Assembly: GCF_031877795.1 (NCBI RefSeq)
Contig: NC_133955.1
Coordinates: 3,906,001 to 3,970,000 of the forward strand
Direction of reading: 5' to 3'
DNA from: Strix aluco
Lineage: Eukaryota > Chordata > Aves > Strigiformes > Strigidae
Length of the DNA: 64,000 bases
Notes under the pieces: model-generated
Databases searched by the model: none
Told to the model about the DNA's origin: nothing
Seen by the model: the letters and a program-made list of their open reading frames with translations, nothing else
Translations under genes and position numbers: made by a program
In this document: one piece after another, positions 37,401 through 47,700 of the stretch
Layout: every line of letters starts with the position of its first letter
How positions within the stretch are numbered: position 1 is the first letter of the stretch

Positions 37401-40400
37401 AGGAGAGCTGGAGCTAAGCTGCACGTAGCTCAGAGTGCCCGGCTCAGCTGAAATGCTGCTCTTTGTGGCTCTGAAGAAGTTAGATATATGCTTAGGTAAA
37501 CAGATGGATAAGAAAATTCTTGTATGCTGAATGATGGCTATGACCTCCATGCAGGCTGAGTGACATGCTCAGAACAAAGAACACAGTTATGATCTGCCTG
37601 GGAAAAAAAAATAAAAAGGTTAATAAACACTATAAACACTCACCATCTTCCCAAGAAAAGCGGTAAAAGTCCTCGGTTTTGGGTGACTCAGGCAGGTGAA
37701 TCCCCACATCAGTGTCAAAGCCGATGTTTTCAGCCTGCCGCCGCGCATGACGCAATATCGCTCCTCCGAGGTCTCTGAGCCGGACAGCTGCTCGGTGGAA
37801 AATCGTGTCTTTAGCATTATACCTCATGCAGTTGGTAACTATAAGGTTAAAGTCTTCCTCAAACTCATCCAATGTTCGGTACAGGTGGGACTCCAGCTTC
37901 CGCCTCATGGTGGAAAAATCCATTGGGTTGGAAATGAATTCCAGGTAATCTGGAACCTAAACATATAAAACCTGTACAATTACAAAAACCATTTACTAGC
38001 CAACTAGAGCGCATCCATCACAAGCACTCTTAATGCCCTTTCCACCGGCAAGGGGCAGCGCCAGCAGTTCATTTCTGTGCCACCCAGTCAAGGCAGACAC
38101 ATCCTGGCTCTGCAAAACATTATTTGTCTGAGACGTGCTGAAGCTTCCAGAAAACAATACCCTTTTTTGGCCCGGAAGGACACCCACATTGCGAGTCCCC
38201 TCTGAGATATTTAGTCCACCAGCAGCTTGGGACAAGGTGGTTTGTGCTTCCAGGGTTATGACAGCACATGAGCTTCTGCCCAGCCATACCTCATCTACAA
38301 CCCGTGAGACACCTCTAGGAAAGAGACTTGCCTCGTTCAGGTTGACCGGCTCTGCGAAGATCTGGGCAGCGTCCTTCTCCTGCAGCAGGTCCAGTGTTGT
38401 GCGCAGAAGTACATTGAAAGGGGTCAGCTGTAGCTCCATGGCAGCCTGCTGAACCTTGACCTGGGAATGGGAAAACAACCACGAGCCCAGTTATCAAGGA
38501 CAGGATATGTGTGAGTAGTGTCTCCCTCTGGTTTCTCCTGAATCATCACCCCAGCTCTACGCGGTGGTGGAAACCTCAGGTCATCATACCACTAGCCTGG
38601 CAGACTCATTGCTGAAGAATTTCTGGCAAAGACCTTGTCCTCTCCACGTGCAGGATGTGCATTAGCAGACAGCACTTTGCAGAGTCTAACTGCACAGTCC
38701 AATCCTTTTGTATGGGGAACTCCTGTTTATCCAACCTCATAAGGCCAAAACGAGAGGAAACCCCAGAAAATGAAAAGATAATACAACTAAAAATGAAAAC
38801 AGGAAGAAGCTTTTCATGCCTGGTAAATTATCCTGTAGAACTCCCTGCCTCAAGATATTATTAAGCCAATTAGCAACATTATACAAAAGTTAAAAGTATG
38901 TAGGCGTTTACATGAACGACAGCATCCATAATTAGACTAGAGAGAATAAACAGAGTTTAAGATATAAGCTCTCACACTTCAAGGCAGAAGACAAACAACA
39001 ACAGTGGTTAGATGTCTGCAAATTCCTAATACAGTTTCTTACATCCTTTATGAAGTCTGATGTCAAGCAAACAAGTTGTAGCACCGGTTTGATCTCCTAC
39101 ACTGAAACTCTATTCAAAGGAGACTGGAACAGGATAGAAGTATTTATTTCTCCTTTAACATTTTAATTTCTTTGATCTTCTAATCCCTCATTATGTCATT
39201 AAATCAACTCCTTCAGTAGCAAAGGAAAGTAAGCGTTTACACAAAGTAAACCGTATTTGATGTGCTAAGCAAGAAGACAGCATCAGTAAGAGAATGGACG
39301 AAGACGGACCTTCCCCCAAAACAGGAAAGAACCCAAACAAAGACTCAGGACTCTGGAGCATCCTTCTCTGCTCACCTACAAGCTGGGCTGGGGTAGAGCT
39401 CCTAAACTAGATACACTTTTCTGTGATATCTTATTCTTTTATACAAACACCATAGTTTCAACAAGCTTTTATGGATTTAGCCAACTGTGATAGGGATATA
39501 TCAAGATATCAAAAGCAAACAAAGCCCAAGAGTGATTTTTTTTTTTTGATCCTCCTACTTAAAATATGTCCACACAGCAAGCAGGACTGAGCTACTGCTG
39601 TAAATCAAGGACAACGCAGCAAATGAACCAGTGCTGGCATCAAAAGGACTCCAGAAAAGCTGTGAACAGTTTCTGGTCATGGAAAAAAGCTCACAGATGA
39701 CAGAAGATGCTGGGTTCCCTCTGGCTGGCTCCCTGCAGACAGCATGAGAGCACCCAGGCAATGCCTGAGGCCACACATCCAGGCTCACCGTGCACAGGGT
39801 CAGTCTTTCATGATGCTAGCCTTGAAGATAACTCATGCCAGAGAGCACAGTTGTGGCTGCAGCAACCAACCAGGTATGGCAAGCAAAGACCAAGACCCTC
39901 AACAGGCAAAGCTGGCAAGCATGGGAAGAAACCTTAACTGATGCAACTTTGGAGAACTGCACACAGATCGAAGAGGAAATTGGAAAATTTAATAAATGGT
40001 CTCCATCTTAAAACTTCTTCTAAACAATGTACTTAGAGGGCAAAACACAGGCATTTTTAGCTTTAGAAATGAAAAGCAGAATTGTGATTTAGGCCTCTCT
40101 CTGGAGTAGGTGTCACCAAACTCCTGAAATAATTATTAAAGGAGATCTAACTTATACTCTGCAAAACACCTGGTCCATGCCCAGAAATAGAAGGGGTGCT
40201 GTAGGTCAGGAATCAAATCCACTATTAGTTATGAAAACACATTTTCCCAGCACTCTGCAGCCCAGTTCTGATCTGAGGGCAGAGGCCGAGCAGTGTGAGC
40301 CTGTGACTGACACAGAGAGAGACGGCTGCTCCGCACATCCAACAGTCAGACTCCGTGAAGAGAGGAAAAGGCTCAAGAAAAACTGTCGTGTTCCTCCTCT

Positions 40401-43400
40401 GCCTCCTGCAGCACCGAGCGCGTGCACGGGACCAGAGCTAAGTGCAGCAACTCGACAACCAACCACCTACCTGCTCCCGTTTGAGTTTTTCCCTCTTACG
40501 GATCAGCTCGATGAGCAGCCGTGCCCGCTCCAAGTCATGCCGCAGCTTTTGCCAGTACTTCAGCTCTTCCTTCACTGCACTGGTTTTCTCATCCTGCTCC
40601 TTCTGGAAGACAGAGCAGTGGGGTGAGATCAAAAACACGACTGGCTTCCTGCACTTCCTCCTCTTTCTAGGTGTCCCCCGTGGATTGCTCTCATAGTCTT
40701 CCTCTTGTCTATTTGTCTGTTGTTTGGACTCTGTCCCCTCCTTCTGACAGCATTTAGCTGTCAAACAAACACAACAGCAGCCTTTCTGGATTTTACGTTA
40801 TCTGGGAAGTTAGGCCTAAATCATGCTGTAGCTACACTCTGGGAACACGCTTCAGTGCACGCTCATTGACACCCTCCCTGCTTTTATATCCAAGTTTATT
40901 ATACAGGCTGGAAATTTTTCTGTTGGCTGCTTTGCATTGAAGAGGCAGCCCAAAGCATTTACAGTATAAAGGCAAGGCGAGCAAAAGCATAGGAGAAAAG
41001 ACCTATTATTATCCTCTTTGTAACCAATAAGAAATAGAGCCATGGAAAGAGATTCGCCAAAACACAAAGGAACAGCCAACGCTGGGAGATGAGCTCACAC
41101 CTTCCAAGACACAGTTCAGTGGCTTTGCAATGCAATCATCCCTCCTCTCCTAAATCTGTAGCTTTTTTAATGGTTTTGAGGATATAGCTGAAGTGCATAC
41201 ACTTTCACATGATTGCCAAGAGAGGACAATTGCTTCACAAGATCTTGATAGTTTAAATTTATAGGACATTTGGTTTTGAGAACTTACTTATGGTGAATTG
41301 CCAATTTAATACACCAAGGAAACACTGTACTTCCCCAAGCTCCAGACCGATGAGTGGGAAATATTTTTATTATTAATCACCCAGAGCAGTCTTCATGCAA
41401 AGCAAAAGCCTATAAATTCCTCCAACTACAGTGAAAATACACGTGCAGAATGTGCACAATACCTACTGATAGGCTATGTTAGAGGGTAGAGTTCAGCTGC
41501 CTCACCACTTCACCAACTACTTCTCGTGCCAAACACGGTGCTGTTTAATAGCATCGAGATCGAGTGACTCTGGACGCCAGCTCAGAGGAGGAAGCAAAGA
41601 AGTCCAGAGCTGATGACTGTGTCTAAACTTCCATATGAATATGCATGGGAGGGTTGGAAATTGAAGCTGCAGGAAGAATGACCCAAACTGGAATTTGGCC
41701 AGGACTTTGGAGCTAACACCCATTTTCTTGAGGAAGGGATCTTTAATGACTCATGAGGAATGTGGTTTTATGATTCATCTAAGAGATCAGCCCACCAAGG
41801 GCCCATCATACCCTTGCACAATCCTGGGTTTCCTGACTCAGAGGAAAAACTCTTACCTGCTGGCTCATCAACACCAATCCTAGAGGCACGATGGATATCC
41901 CACTGATACACTAACTCAGCTCTTCAGGCATACCAAGAGGAGACCAAAAGAAACTTAAATCAGGTCACCCTCTGATCCTTACACCCTCACTCCCCTTCTC
42001 AGCCATCAAGCACAACTCCCCGGGGAACGCCAGCTCTCCTCCTCCCATGGGGGTTCAGCTGGGCACCGGTACCTGTTCCGCATTCCTCTGTGACTGGAGG
42101 TGTGAGTGCAGGCGTCGGATCAGGGGCACCCCGTTCCTCGCCTGCCGCTTCAGCAGCCAGTAGTTGTGGAGCCTCTGCATGAACTGGTTCTTCCTCTGGA
42201 GGGAGAGGCCGCTGCAGATTTTGTTCAGCCTAAAGGAAGCAAAGAGGTGTCATGGAGGCAACTGTAAAGCAATAGGGACACTGTGGACCCTGGTGACACC
42301 ACCAGGTTTCCCGACGAAGCTCTGCGGTGCTGTGTCAATCCACACTCTGAACTACGTGTGTGACTGGTACAATCTGGGATCACAGAATCCCACAATCATC
42401 CAGGTTGGAAAAGCCCATGAAGCTCCTCCAGACCAACCATGAACCTCACCCTGACTGTTCCCAACTCCACCAGATCCCTCAGCGCTGGGTCAACCCGACT
42501 CTTCAACCCCTCCAGGGATGGGGACTCCCCCCCTGCCCTGGGCAGCCCATTCCAACGCCCAACAACCCCTTCTGGAAAGAAATACTTCCTAAGAGCCAGT
42601 CTATCTCCACACCGTGAAGATAAGTGTGCCTACTCTTCACAGTATAACCCTACATTAGCAGCAGCTTGGCTGGAGGTTCTCACCAAGCACTTGCCACAAC
42701 ACAAAGTACACAATCAGCAATTCGGCTCCAAGCCTTAACTTCAAAGCTACTTTCAGTGTCTAGAACTTTCCTGGGGGCTGTTTAAGTCTGATATTATTAA
42801 GCTGGAGTCTGGGAAACTAACTTGACAGCAGTCCAAGAATAATATATCACCGATTTTAACCTTTCCAAACCTTTCGTTAGATTATACGCAGTGCCTTATC
42901 AGCAGTTTTCCAAACCTTATCTGTTAAAATACCAGCAACACATCACCACAGTTCCTAAGGCACCGAACAAAAATTCAGCACTACCTAGTTCTGTATGAGA
43001 GAGAGCTGGGAGAAAAAAAATACACAAATTCAAAGCTGCTGGCAACACTGACAGGTTTGACATGCTCTGTAATAAAAGGAGGAATTAAGAAACTATGAAA
43101 TGAGGAGATTAAAAAAAAATTTAATAGCGGGATGACCCCTATCTGCCTGCCAACCTGTAATGCCTGAAGTATTTTAAAAACACCTTCACAGCTGTCTATG
43201 TGAATTTAGACGCTCGATGGGTGTTTTCTGTTGCACTCTTTGAACACAGTTATTGCTAGGTCTTGACTGAAGATTTAGTGTTTCCAAGGTCAAAAACCAG
43301 AGGGACTAAGCCCTCAAAACAGACCCTGTCCAGCTCCTTCCCTAAACCTGCAACACTCACCTGTAAGAGGGGATTTGTGCGACTGTCACCATGGGCACAG

Positions 43401-44745
43401 ACGAACGTCCCTTGGTCACGTCACCAGGCTCCTTTTTGATCTTCTGCTTCAATTTCACTCGGTTCTTTTTCAGAGACCCTTTGGGAGGACCAGAATTAGC
43501 TTCCTCCTCTCCCTCCTCCTTCACAGTGTCCTCCTGCCCCTCACCGCTTGCAGCTGGAGACCCTTTTTTCACCGTCCCAGGCGGGGAATGACTCTCACAA
43601 TAGGCAGTCTTGCGCACGGTGAATGTGGTGCCGTTGATGCTGGTCTCCCTCATGGGTTCAATCTTCATGAAGAGACCAGCCCGCTGGGCACAGGTGACGT
43701 GAAAGGCTGTGTAACAGTTCACCTTGTGGCATTGGATAGCAGCTCCCATGCCCTTCTGCTTGCAGATATAGCACGTGAGCTTCCACCGCGCCGGGGGGAT
43801 GTTATTTATCCCTTCGATGGGCTCCAGGAACACAGTGTTTGCAAAGCAGACCTCTGGAATCCAGATGGCACAAACCACGTGGGCCCAGCGGCCATCACTG
43901 GTCTGCTTGAAGGCTCCACCTTTGTTCGGGCAAAGGACACAATCCACAGGACGAGAAGGGGACTGTAAGCAGCAGCGGCAAAGCCACTGCCCCTCGGGGA
44001 TATAGGGCACGCCGTAACACTCCTGGTGCACGGCCAGATTGCAGATATCACAGAACAGGATGACGTTGCTGTTGTGACACTCATCGTCCATGCAGACACA
44101 GCAGAAGGCATCCTCATCGATGAGAGACTGCTGAGCCCCGTTGTTCCGGCTCTCGAGGTACGACTCCTTTTCCAACCGATCCACCAGCAGCTCAAAAGTG
44201 TCAGCAGAAACTGTCCCATAACCATCGTCCCTTCTCTTCTCGTTGACCATTTCCAGCCACGCCAGATCCTCCTCGTCCATGTCATACTCCACCTCTACAT
44301 CGAGGTCCTCAGGAGGCTTTTCAATGTACCGGTAGTAGGCAGCGGGGAGAGGAGGGGCATCTGGCTGGCACAAGGAGTCCACCACACGGAAGTTGGGCTG
44401 GGGCAAGTGTAAAGACGTCCCTGGTGCATGTTTGGAGCAGGACTCCTTCTTCTTGCCTTTGGAAGGTGTTTTCTTAGATTTGGAAGGGAAAAGGGGCTGC
44501 TCGCTGTTTTCCTTGTTGCTGTTGCACTCTGTGATGTCCTGGGCAGTCAGCTCGTCCTCCGTGATGATTTTTAAGGGATCGTAGATGCTGATGCGATGAA
44601 GCCGCCCATCGATGTCCACCTCCACGATCCGCTGGGCCTGAGCGTACGTCAGTGTCTCCCGAGTCGGTGAGCACTTGAGGCTGTAGGGCGAGGGAGAACG
44701 CCTCCCCTCCAAGGTCTGCCGGGACCTCCTCCGAGGCTTCCTCAT
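22292..44745 (-). CDS. BRPF3: BRPF3, bromodomain and PHD finger-containing protein 3 (complete coding sequence)
   Basis: Coding exons: complement of join(22292..22475, 25226..25380, 27447..27544, 30201..30298, 32646..32739, 35063..35566, 36256..36522, 37644..37956, 38332..38460, 40471..40602, 42073..42229, 43361..44745). The lengths sum to 3516 nt, giving 1171 residues plus stop, close to human BRPF3 (1205). Domains in order: enhancer-of-polycomb-like N-terminal region (about 40-205), PHD finger 1 (about 215-260), zinc knuckle and extended PHD (about 268-385), Lys-rich linker, helical region, bromodomain (about 575-705, with acetyl-lysine Asn in CMRYNAKD), basic/serine linker, PWWP (about 1040-1125), conserved C-terminus. 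BRPF proteins scaffold KAT6A/B and KAT7 (HBO1) with ING4/5 and MEAF6; BRPF3-HBO1 is linked to H3K14 acetylation and origin activation. The C-terminus ending in TSNYL and the linker [20 protein letters not shown] identify BRPF3 rather than BRPF1 or BRD1. The acidic stretch after the extended PHD is shorter than in human. Confidence 0.96.
22476..25225 (-). other. BRPF3: BRPF3 last intron
   Basis: 2.75 kb. It contains a three-copy 30-bp minisatellite at 23179-23270. Nothing else is recognised. Confidence 0.85.
23179..23270. repeat. Minisatellite, 30-bp unit, three copies
   Basis: The unit begins TCATTAGCCCGGGTTAACCA and ends GCACACGCAG. It is repeated head to tail at 23181, 23211 and 23241 with one change (T for C) in the first copy and one in the last. 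Period 30 keeps several frames open through it, but there is no gene sense to that. Confidence 0.97.
25226..25380 (-). CDS. BRPF3: BRPF3 exon (PWWP core)
   Basis: 155 nt reading [40 protein letters not shown] and [11 protein letters not shown], then the split Trp. FFDNKRTW is the end of the PWWP beta-barrel containing the aromatic cage region. Acceptor CACTAG, donor GTGAGT. Confidence 0.95.
25381..27446 (-). other. BRPF3: BRPF3 intron with a short CR1 fragment
   Basis: 2.07 kb. It contains CR1 copy B at about 26075-26195 and otherwise unique sequence. Confidence 0.8.
26075..26195 (-). mobile_element. CR1 LINE, very short 3' fragment (copy B)
   Basis: It begins with the CR1 terminus read in reverse (CACAGAATCAAGAATCATCC AGGTTGG) and stays similar for about 110 bp before decaying. 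It differs from copies A, C, D and E at several sites, so it is older or a different subfamily. Confidence 0.85.
27447..27544 (-). CDS. BRPF3: BRPF3 exon (start of PWWP)
   Basis: 98 nt. It completes Gly, then reads [20 protein letters not shown] and [26 protein letters not shown] is the PWWP signature in its BRPF form. Acceptor CCCTTAG, donor GTAAGT. Confidence 0.94.
27545..30200 (-). other. BRPF3: BRPF3 intron containing the largest CR1 fragment
   Basis: 2.66 kb. CR1 copy C fills 29311 to about 30050. The rest is AT-rich unique sequence in which I see no exon. Confidence 0.8.
29311..30050 (-). mobile_element. CR1 LINE, 3' fragment with ORF2 end (copy C)
   Basis: The longest CR1 copy here (about 0.74 kb). 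On the - strand it shows the ORF2 C-terminus (segments like [45 protein letters not shown]), disrupted by stop and frame changes, then the 3' UTR and the CR1 terminus at 29311. It is a dead fragment in the same orientation as BRPF3, about 150 bp past the donor of the 30201-30298 exon. Confidence 0.94.
30201..30298 (-). CDS. BRPF3: BRPF3 exon (basic linker before PWWP)
   Basis: 98 nt reading [20 protein letters not shown] and [12 protein letters not shown] with split codons at both ends. [21 protein letters not shown] is a conserved BRPF3 linker. Acceptor CTAACAG, donor GTGAGA. Confidence 0.94.
30299..32645 (-). other. BRPF3: BRPF3 intron with a MIR-like relic
   Basis: 2.35 kb of mostly unique sequence. 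A MIR-like SINE relic lies near 30915-31110. Confidence 0.75.
30915..31110 (-). repeat. MIR/CORE-SINE-like relic
   Basis: AAGCACTTACCTTGCACTTT, then CTTACAGATGAGGAAATGGA GGCAAA, then AGGCCAAGATAATGG and TTTCTGGCTCCTGGTCCTG follow, in order, the reverse complement of the MIR consensus (AGGCACTTAC ... TTTACAGATGAGGAAACTGAGGCA ... CAAGGTCAC ... TCTGGCTCCAGAGTCC). Several blocks in the right order over about 190 bp make chance unlikely. Read by eye, without a masker. Confidence 0.6.
32646..32739 (-). CDS. BRPF3: BRPF3 exon (serine/acidic linker)
   Basis: 94 nt reading [20 protein letters not shown] and [10 protein letters not shown] with split Gly and Ser at the ends. Acceptor CTCGGCAG, donor GTAAGT. 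Confidence 0.94.
32740..35062 (-). other. BRPF3: BRPF3 intron
   Basis: 2.32 kb. No exon, repeat or RNA gene recognised. Confidence 0.75.
35063..35566 (-). CDS. BRPF3: BRPF3 exon (Pro/Ser-rich and basic linker)
   Basis: 504 nt from [20 protein letters not shown] through [13 protein letters not shown] sequence ([20 protein letters not shown]), [20 protein letters not shown] and a basic stretch to RQAAQR. The acceptor reads TTTAGCAG, two AGs three bases apart, so the exon may start at 35566 or 35563 on the - strand, adding or omitting one Ala. Confidence 0.93.
35567..36255 (-). other. BRPF3: BRPF3 short intron largely made of CR1
   Basis: 689 nt, of which about 520 nt is CR1 copy D. The CR1 5' break lies about 50 nt from the donor, and the CR1 3' terminus lies about 118 nt before the tandem acceptor. 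Confidence 0.9.
35685..36205 (-). mobile_element. CR1 LINE, 3' fragment (copy D)
   Basis: Near-identical to copy C over the 3' 0.5 kb, including the ORF2 tail ([15 protein letters not shown] region) and 3' UTR, ending CACAGAATCCCAGAATCATC at 35685. It lies in BRPF3 sense. A deletion removes part of the segment next to the terminus (AACCTCACCCTG is missing). Confidence 0.93.
36211..37417. repeat. Pair of 23-24 bp direct repeats
   Basis: ATGCACTAG(G)AGAGCTGGAG CTAA occurs at 36211-36233 and again at 37394-37417, differing by one inserted G. The first copy abuts the 5' break of CR1 copy D. The sequences on either side are unrelated. Confidence 0.85.
36256..36522 (-). CDS. BRPF3: BRPF3 exon (coiled/helical region after bromodomain)
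   Basis: 267 nt reading [60 protein letters not shown], then an acidic tail (EGDEEGEK). The Leu/Arg-rich helices fit the region conserved in all BRPF proteins. Acceptor GATGCAG, donor GTGAGA. Confidence 0.95.
37644..37956 (-). CDS. BRPF3: BRPF3 exon (main part of the bromodomain)
   Basis: 313 nt reading [60 protein letters not shown] and [20 protein letters not shown]. The Asn of CMRYNAKD is the conserved acetyl-lysine-binding residue, so ligand binding is predicted intact. Acceptor TGTTTAG, donor GTGAGT. Confidence 0.96.
38332..38460 (-). CDS. BRPF3: BRPF3 exon (start of bromodomain) with GC donor
   Basis: 129 nt reading [40 protein letters not shown] and LNE. The next residue in the family is the Val encoded at the start of the following exon, which fixes the junction after GAG. 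The intron then begins GCAAGT, not GT: a GC-AG intron. Confidence 0.93.
38461..40470 (-). other. BRPF3: BRPF3 intron
   Basis: 2.0 kb, AT-rich. No exon or repeat recognised. Confidence 0.75.
40471..40602 (-). CDS. BRPF3: BRPF3 exon (helical region before bromodomain)
   Basis: 132 nt reading [40 protein letters not shown] and KREQ. Strongly charged helices conserved in BRPF proteins. Acceptor CTTCCAG, donor GTAGGT. Confidence 0.95.
40603..42072 (-). other. BRPF3: BRPF3 intron
   Basis: 1.47 kb. Nothing recognised. Confidence 0.75.
42073..42229 (-). CDS. BRPF3: BRPF3 exon (linker)
   Basis: 157 nt completing Arg and reading [40 protein letters not shown] and [13 protein letters not shown] signature BRPF block. 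Acceptor CCTTTAG, donor GTACCG (weak at +5). Confidence 0.95.
42230..43360 (-). other. BRPF3: BRPF3 intron with truncated CR1
   Basis: 1.13 kb. CR1 copy E sits at 42381-42603; the rest is AT-rich and unremarkable. Confidence 0.8.
42381..42603 (-). mobile_element. CR1 LINE, 3' UTR fragment only (copy E)
   Basis: It begins at the CR1 terminus CACAGAATCCCACAATCATC and matches copies A, C and D through AAGAGCCAGTCT, then stops abruptly: a strong 5' truncation of about 223 bp. Same orientation as BRPF3. Its 3' end is about 150 bp from the acceptor of the next exon. Confidence 0.93.
43361..44745 (-). CDS. BRPF3: BRPF3 first coding exon (N-terminus, PHD1, zinc knuckle, extended PHD)
   Basis: 1385 nt coding from ATG at 44745. 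The start [10 protein letters not shown] matches vertebrate BRPF3, and the acceptor TGTTCCAG lies 18 nt upstream, at 44764. Contents: EPL-like region ([31 protein letters not shown]), PHD1 [20 protein letters not shown], knuckle [14 protein letters not shown], extended PHD with [15 protein letters not shown] and [15 protein letters not shown], then a Lys-rich tail ([10 protein letters not shown]). All zinc ligands appear present. Donor GTGAGT after TCTTACAG. Confidence 0.96.
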
Positions 44746-47700
44746 CGCTGCGGTCCAGAGACCCTGGAACAAAACAGAACAGAGGACAGGGTCAGCCACG
44801 GAGACAAGCAAGGAGCAGCACAGATTCAAAAACTCACTCAGCGTTGCAGTAGAGCAACATTTCTACTACAGACTCAGCAATTTCAGGCCTGCTGAGTCTT
44901 CACACCTTCTCAGACACAAGCAGATAATGGATACATCAACCATTTCTTGCAATGCGCAGCACCCTCCAACCTTCCCTATTTGCATGTCAGGAGATGTATA
45001 TAGCCCCAAACCACCAGATGAGAAATGCTTAAATTAATTTTACAGCATAGCATCCAAACGCTCTGCTGTGCATTCAGCTCAGCAAACCATTCAGATCCCC
45101 CAAAATTCACATACTAAGTTCACACAAGTCAAGAAGTTCTTCCCTGTTCTTTTGCCTGTGGCTTTTCTTTTATACCCCCAGTAGCACAGAAAATGCACTG
45201 GATGGTTTCCAGGTGGAAAGGAAAGCACTGTTCCTGTCCTGTGAAAGCAGTTCCCATTTTTTTTTTGTCACTGAGCTCCATATGAGAAAACTAGCAGTGC
45301 TCCCTCAGCCCAGGAGGGACCTATTCCAAGTTTCCCACCTCAGGGCTGCCACCACCACTTCTTCATTCCCACACTGCAGATGCAAAAAGTCCCGTAATGA
45401 AAAATCATCCTTCAGCTTTGCTTTCCTTTCTCTCCCAGGCATAGCTGTTCCTTACACCCCTCTGCAGACAGGGTGCACCGAATGGACTGTGTCCTTCCCA
45501 ATATGCAAAATGGGTCACAAAAGCCCAAACAGAACCAGAGGATGAACTGAGCAACGTGCCAGATGTGCATCCCTTCTGCTCTTCGGTGGGATCCATGAGG
45601 AAGCGAAGGGGAATGAGCAAGGGAACAAGCAGCATGGATCCAGATGGACTTACTAGCTCTGGCTCAGCGTTAACCCCTCTGGAGCCACTATCCATGGTCA
45701 GGCACCTGAGCCAGTTCTGCTCATGGCAGGTCCATGGTGGTATGAGCAGGGAAGCAGCAAGACAGCTTCTAGACCTCACCAGGAACTGTGCAACGGTATT
45801 TGTCGAGAGCCTTAATGAGAAGCCCAAGCCAGCTCTGCCCTCGCAAACTGCTAATCAGTAACCCAGCTAATCATTTGAGCTGGCTCTTGACGTTAAGGAG
45901 GTGCCCATCAAGGGGGAGCTGGAGCAGAAGCCTGGAGCCAGCGAGATGATCTGGGGGAGGATGGAGACGCAGCGTCAGGAGCCCGGCAATCTGAGGGCGA
46001 AGGAGGGAGGCAGCAAAGAGGAAGCCAAGTGAGTAATGCAAGCAAGAAGGGCAGTGTCCGGGATGGGAACATGAGTTATGGGAAGAAATGGGCTGAGGCT
46101 GAAACAAGACAGAAAGGAAACAAAGAAAAGCAAATGTAAAATCTCCCTGAGAAGATAAGCCTGCCCAGAGCTTATCTGTTGCTACACAGAAGCCTGAACC
46201 AGCACCTCACCCTTATTTAGAGCAATCCACGCTTTCAGACCCTTTCTGTGCGACCCACAGACAAGAAAACATACTACAAACCCATAATTTGTACTTAGCC
46301 ATTGCATTATTTCTGCTCTGTGAAGGACATAGCTCCACAAACCCTCAATCGTGTCAGTCAGAGCAAGCAGCACCTGGCAGGACCAGGACCTACAAGAAGC
46401 CCAGAGCTTATTCCAGAAAGATGTAACTAATTCCAGGAGCGACACATTTCTCTTGAAAGTACTGACTCTGTGAACCATGAGACTAAGCCATGATACAACA
46501 CGTGTCCTAAGAAACAAACAGGCTTTGGGAAAAGTTTTCAAACTCTCCTTTGCATCCACAGAAATAAGCTGCAGGTGCCAGCTTCAGTACACACACCCAT
46601 GATGATAGAGCCTGTAGGCACAATTTAATTCCAGATGACAAGTTCTACCACCACGAAGTTCAGGACCTTTGCTTCAAAACTCTAATCAGCCACTTGATTA
46701 GCAGACTGCAGAGATCCAACTGCACTTGTCCCAGCCAAGCTCCAACAGTTTCAATCAGCAGGAAAAAAGAATTTTAAAATGAAGGTATAAAGGCAACTTG
46801 ATCATCAAATGAAATCAACAGAAAATCCTGCTGACAAACAGCTCTCTTACAATTCAGGTGGGTATGAGCAAAGAAGATACTGGAGGGAAAAAGATATATG
46901 AACAAAAAGATATTGGAGGATAAAGTAATTAGCATGAGCTGACCACACTCATAATTAATATTGTGTTCAGGAAAAACGAGGTGTTAGCTGTCTGCTGGGA
47001 GTGCTGAGGGACAAGCAAATTTCAGCAAAACAAGCACCTCAAGGAAGGGTTATTTTACCTGTTGATGGAAAAAAACAAGGGTATGGCATTCCCATAGCTT
47101 TAGTGAACCAATCAATATATTGTCTAGAGAAATTACCCAAAGCGGGCTTTGCACCACAGCAACCAAATGTCATAAACCAACCCGTTTGTAAAACACAATT
47201 ACCTAGCACTATGCAGAAGCACCTAAAACAGCATGGAAATTGCTGCCAGTCAGAGCTGAGTGCCTGGGATAAGACAAGCACCTGGATCTTAGGAAAGACA
47301 CAGCTACCCACCTCCAAAATACCTTGAAAGCAGCACAGAAATGAACTCAGACACGCTGAGCTGAACACTGTGTCCTTGTCTGCAACAACAGAAACTTCTA
47401 AGCAGCAATCTAGGAACACTTTGATCTTCTTGGCACACTGGAAAACACCCCTCAGCCATGGATAAAAAAAATCCCTCTGCAAACAGCACCCGTGCACAGT
47501 GAAATGCTAAACAGACTTGACTTCAGCAGGGTTAAATGCTATTTCAGCCCATGCTGTTTCTGTCCCGCCATGGACAAAGGTTGTTGATGTGAAAGCAGAA
47601 AGTTCAAACAGTCGTCCTCTCGCTGTCACCACAGCGTGCTCAAGGCTTTCCAAAAACCTCCCATCATCCATTTCCGCTGGGTATTGCGCTAGGAGCAGGG

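Noticed and set aside
43375..44412. Open frames on the + strand of about 128-197 codons
   Set aside because: Antisense shadows of the large BRPF3 coding exon, whose - strand reading is clearly homologous to BRPF3.
37644..44745. Assignment as BRPF1 or BRD1
   Set aside because: The start MRKPRR, the [20 protein letters not shown] linker, the C-terminus TSNYL and the neighbouring MAPK13 all fit BRPF3 better.
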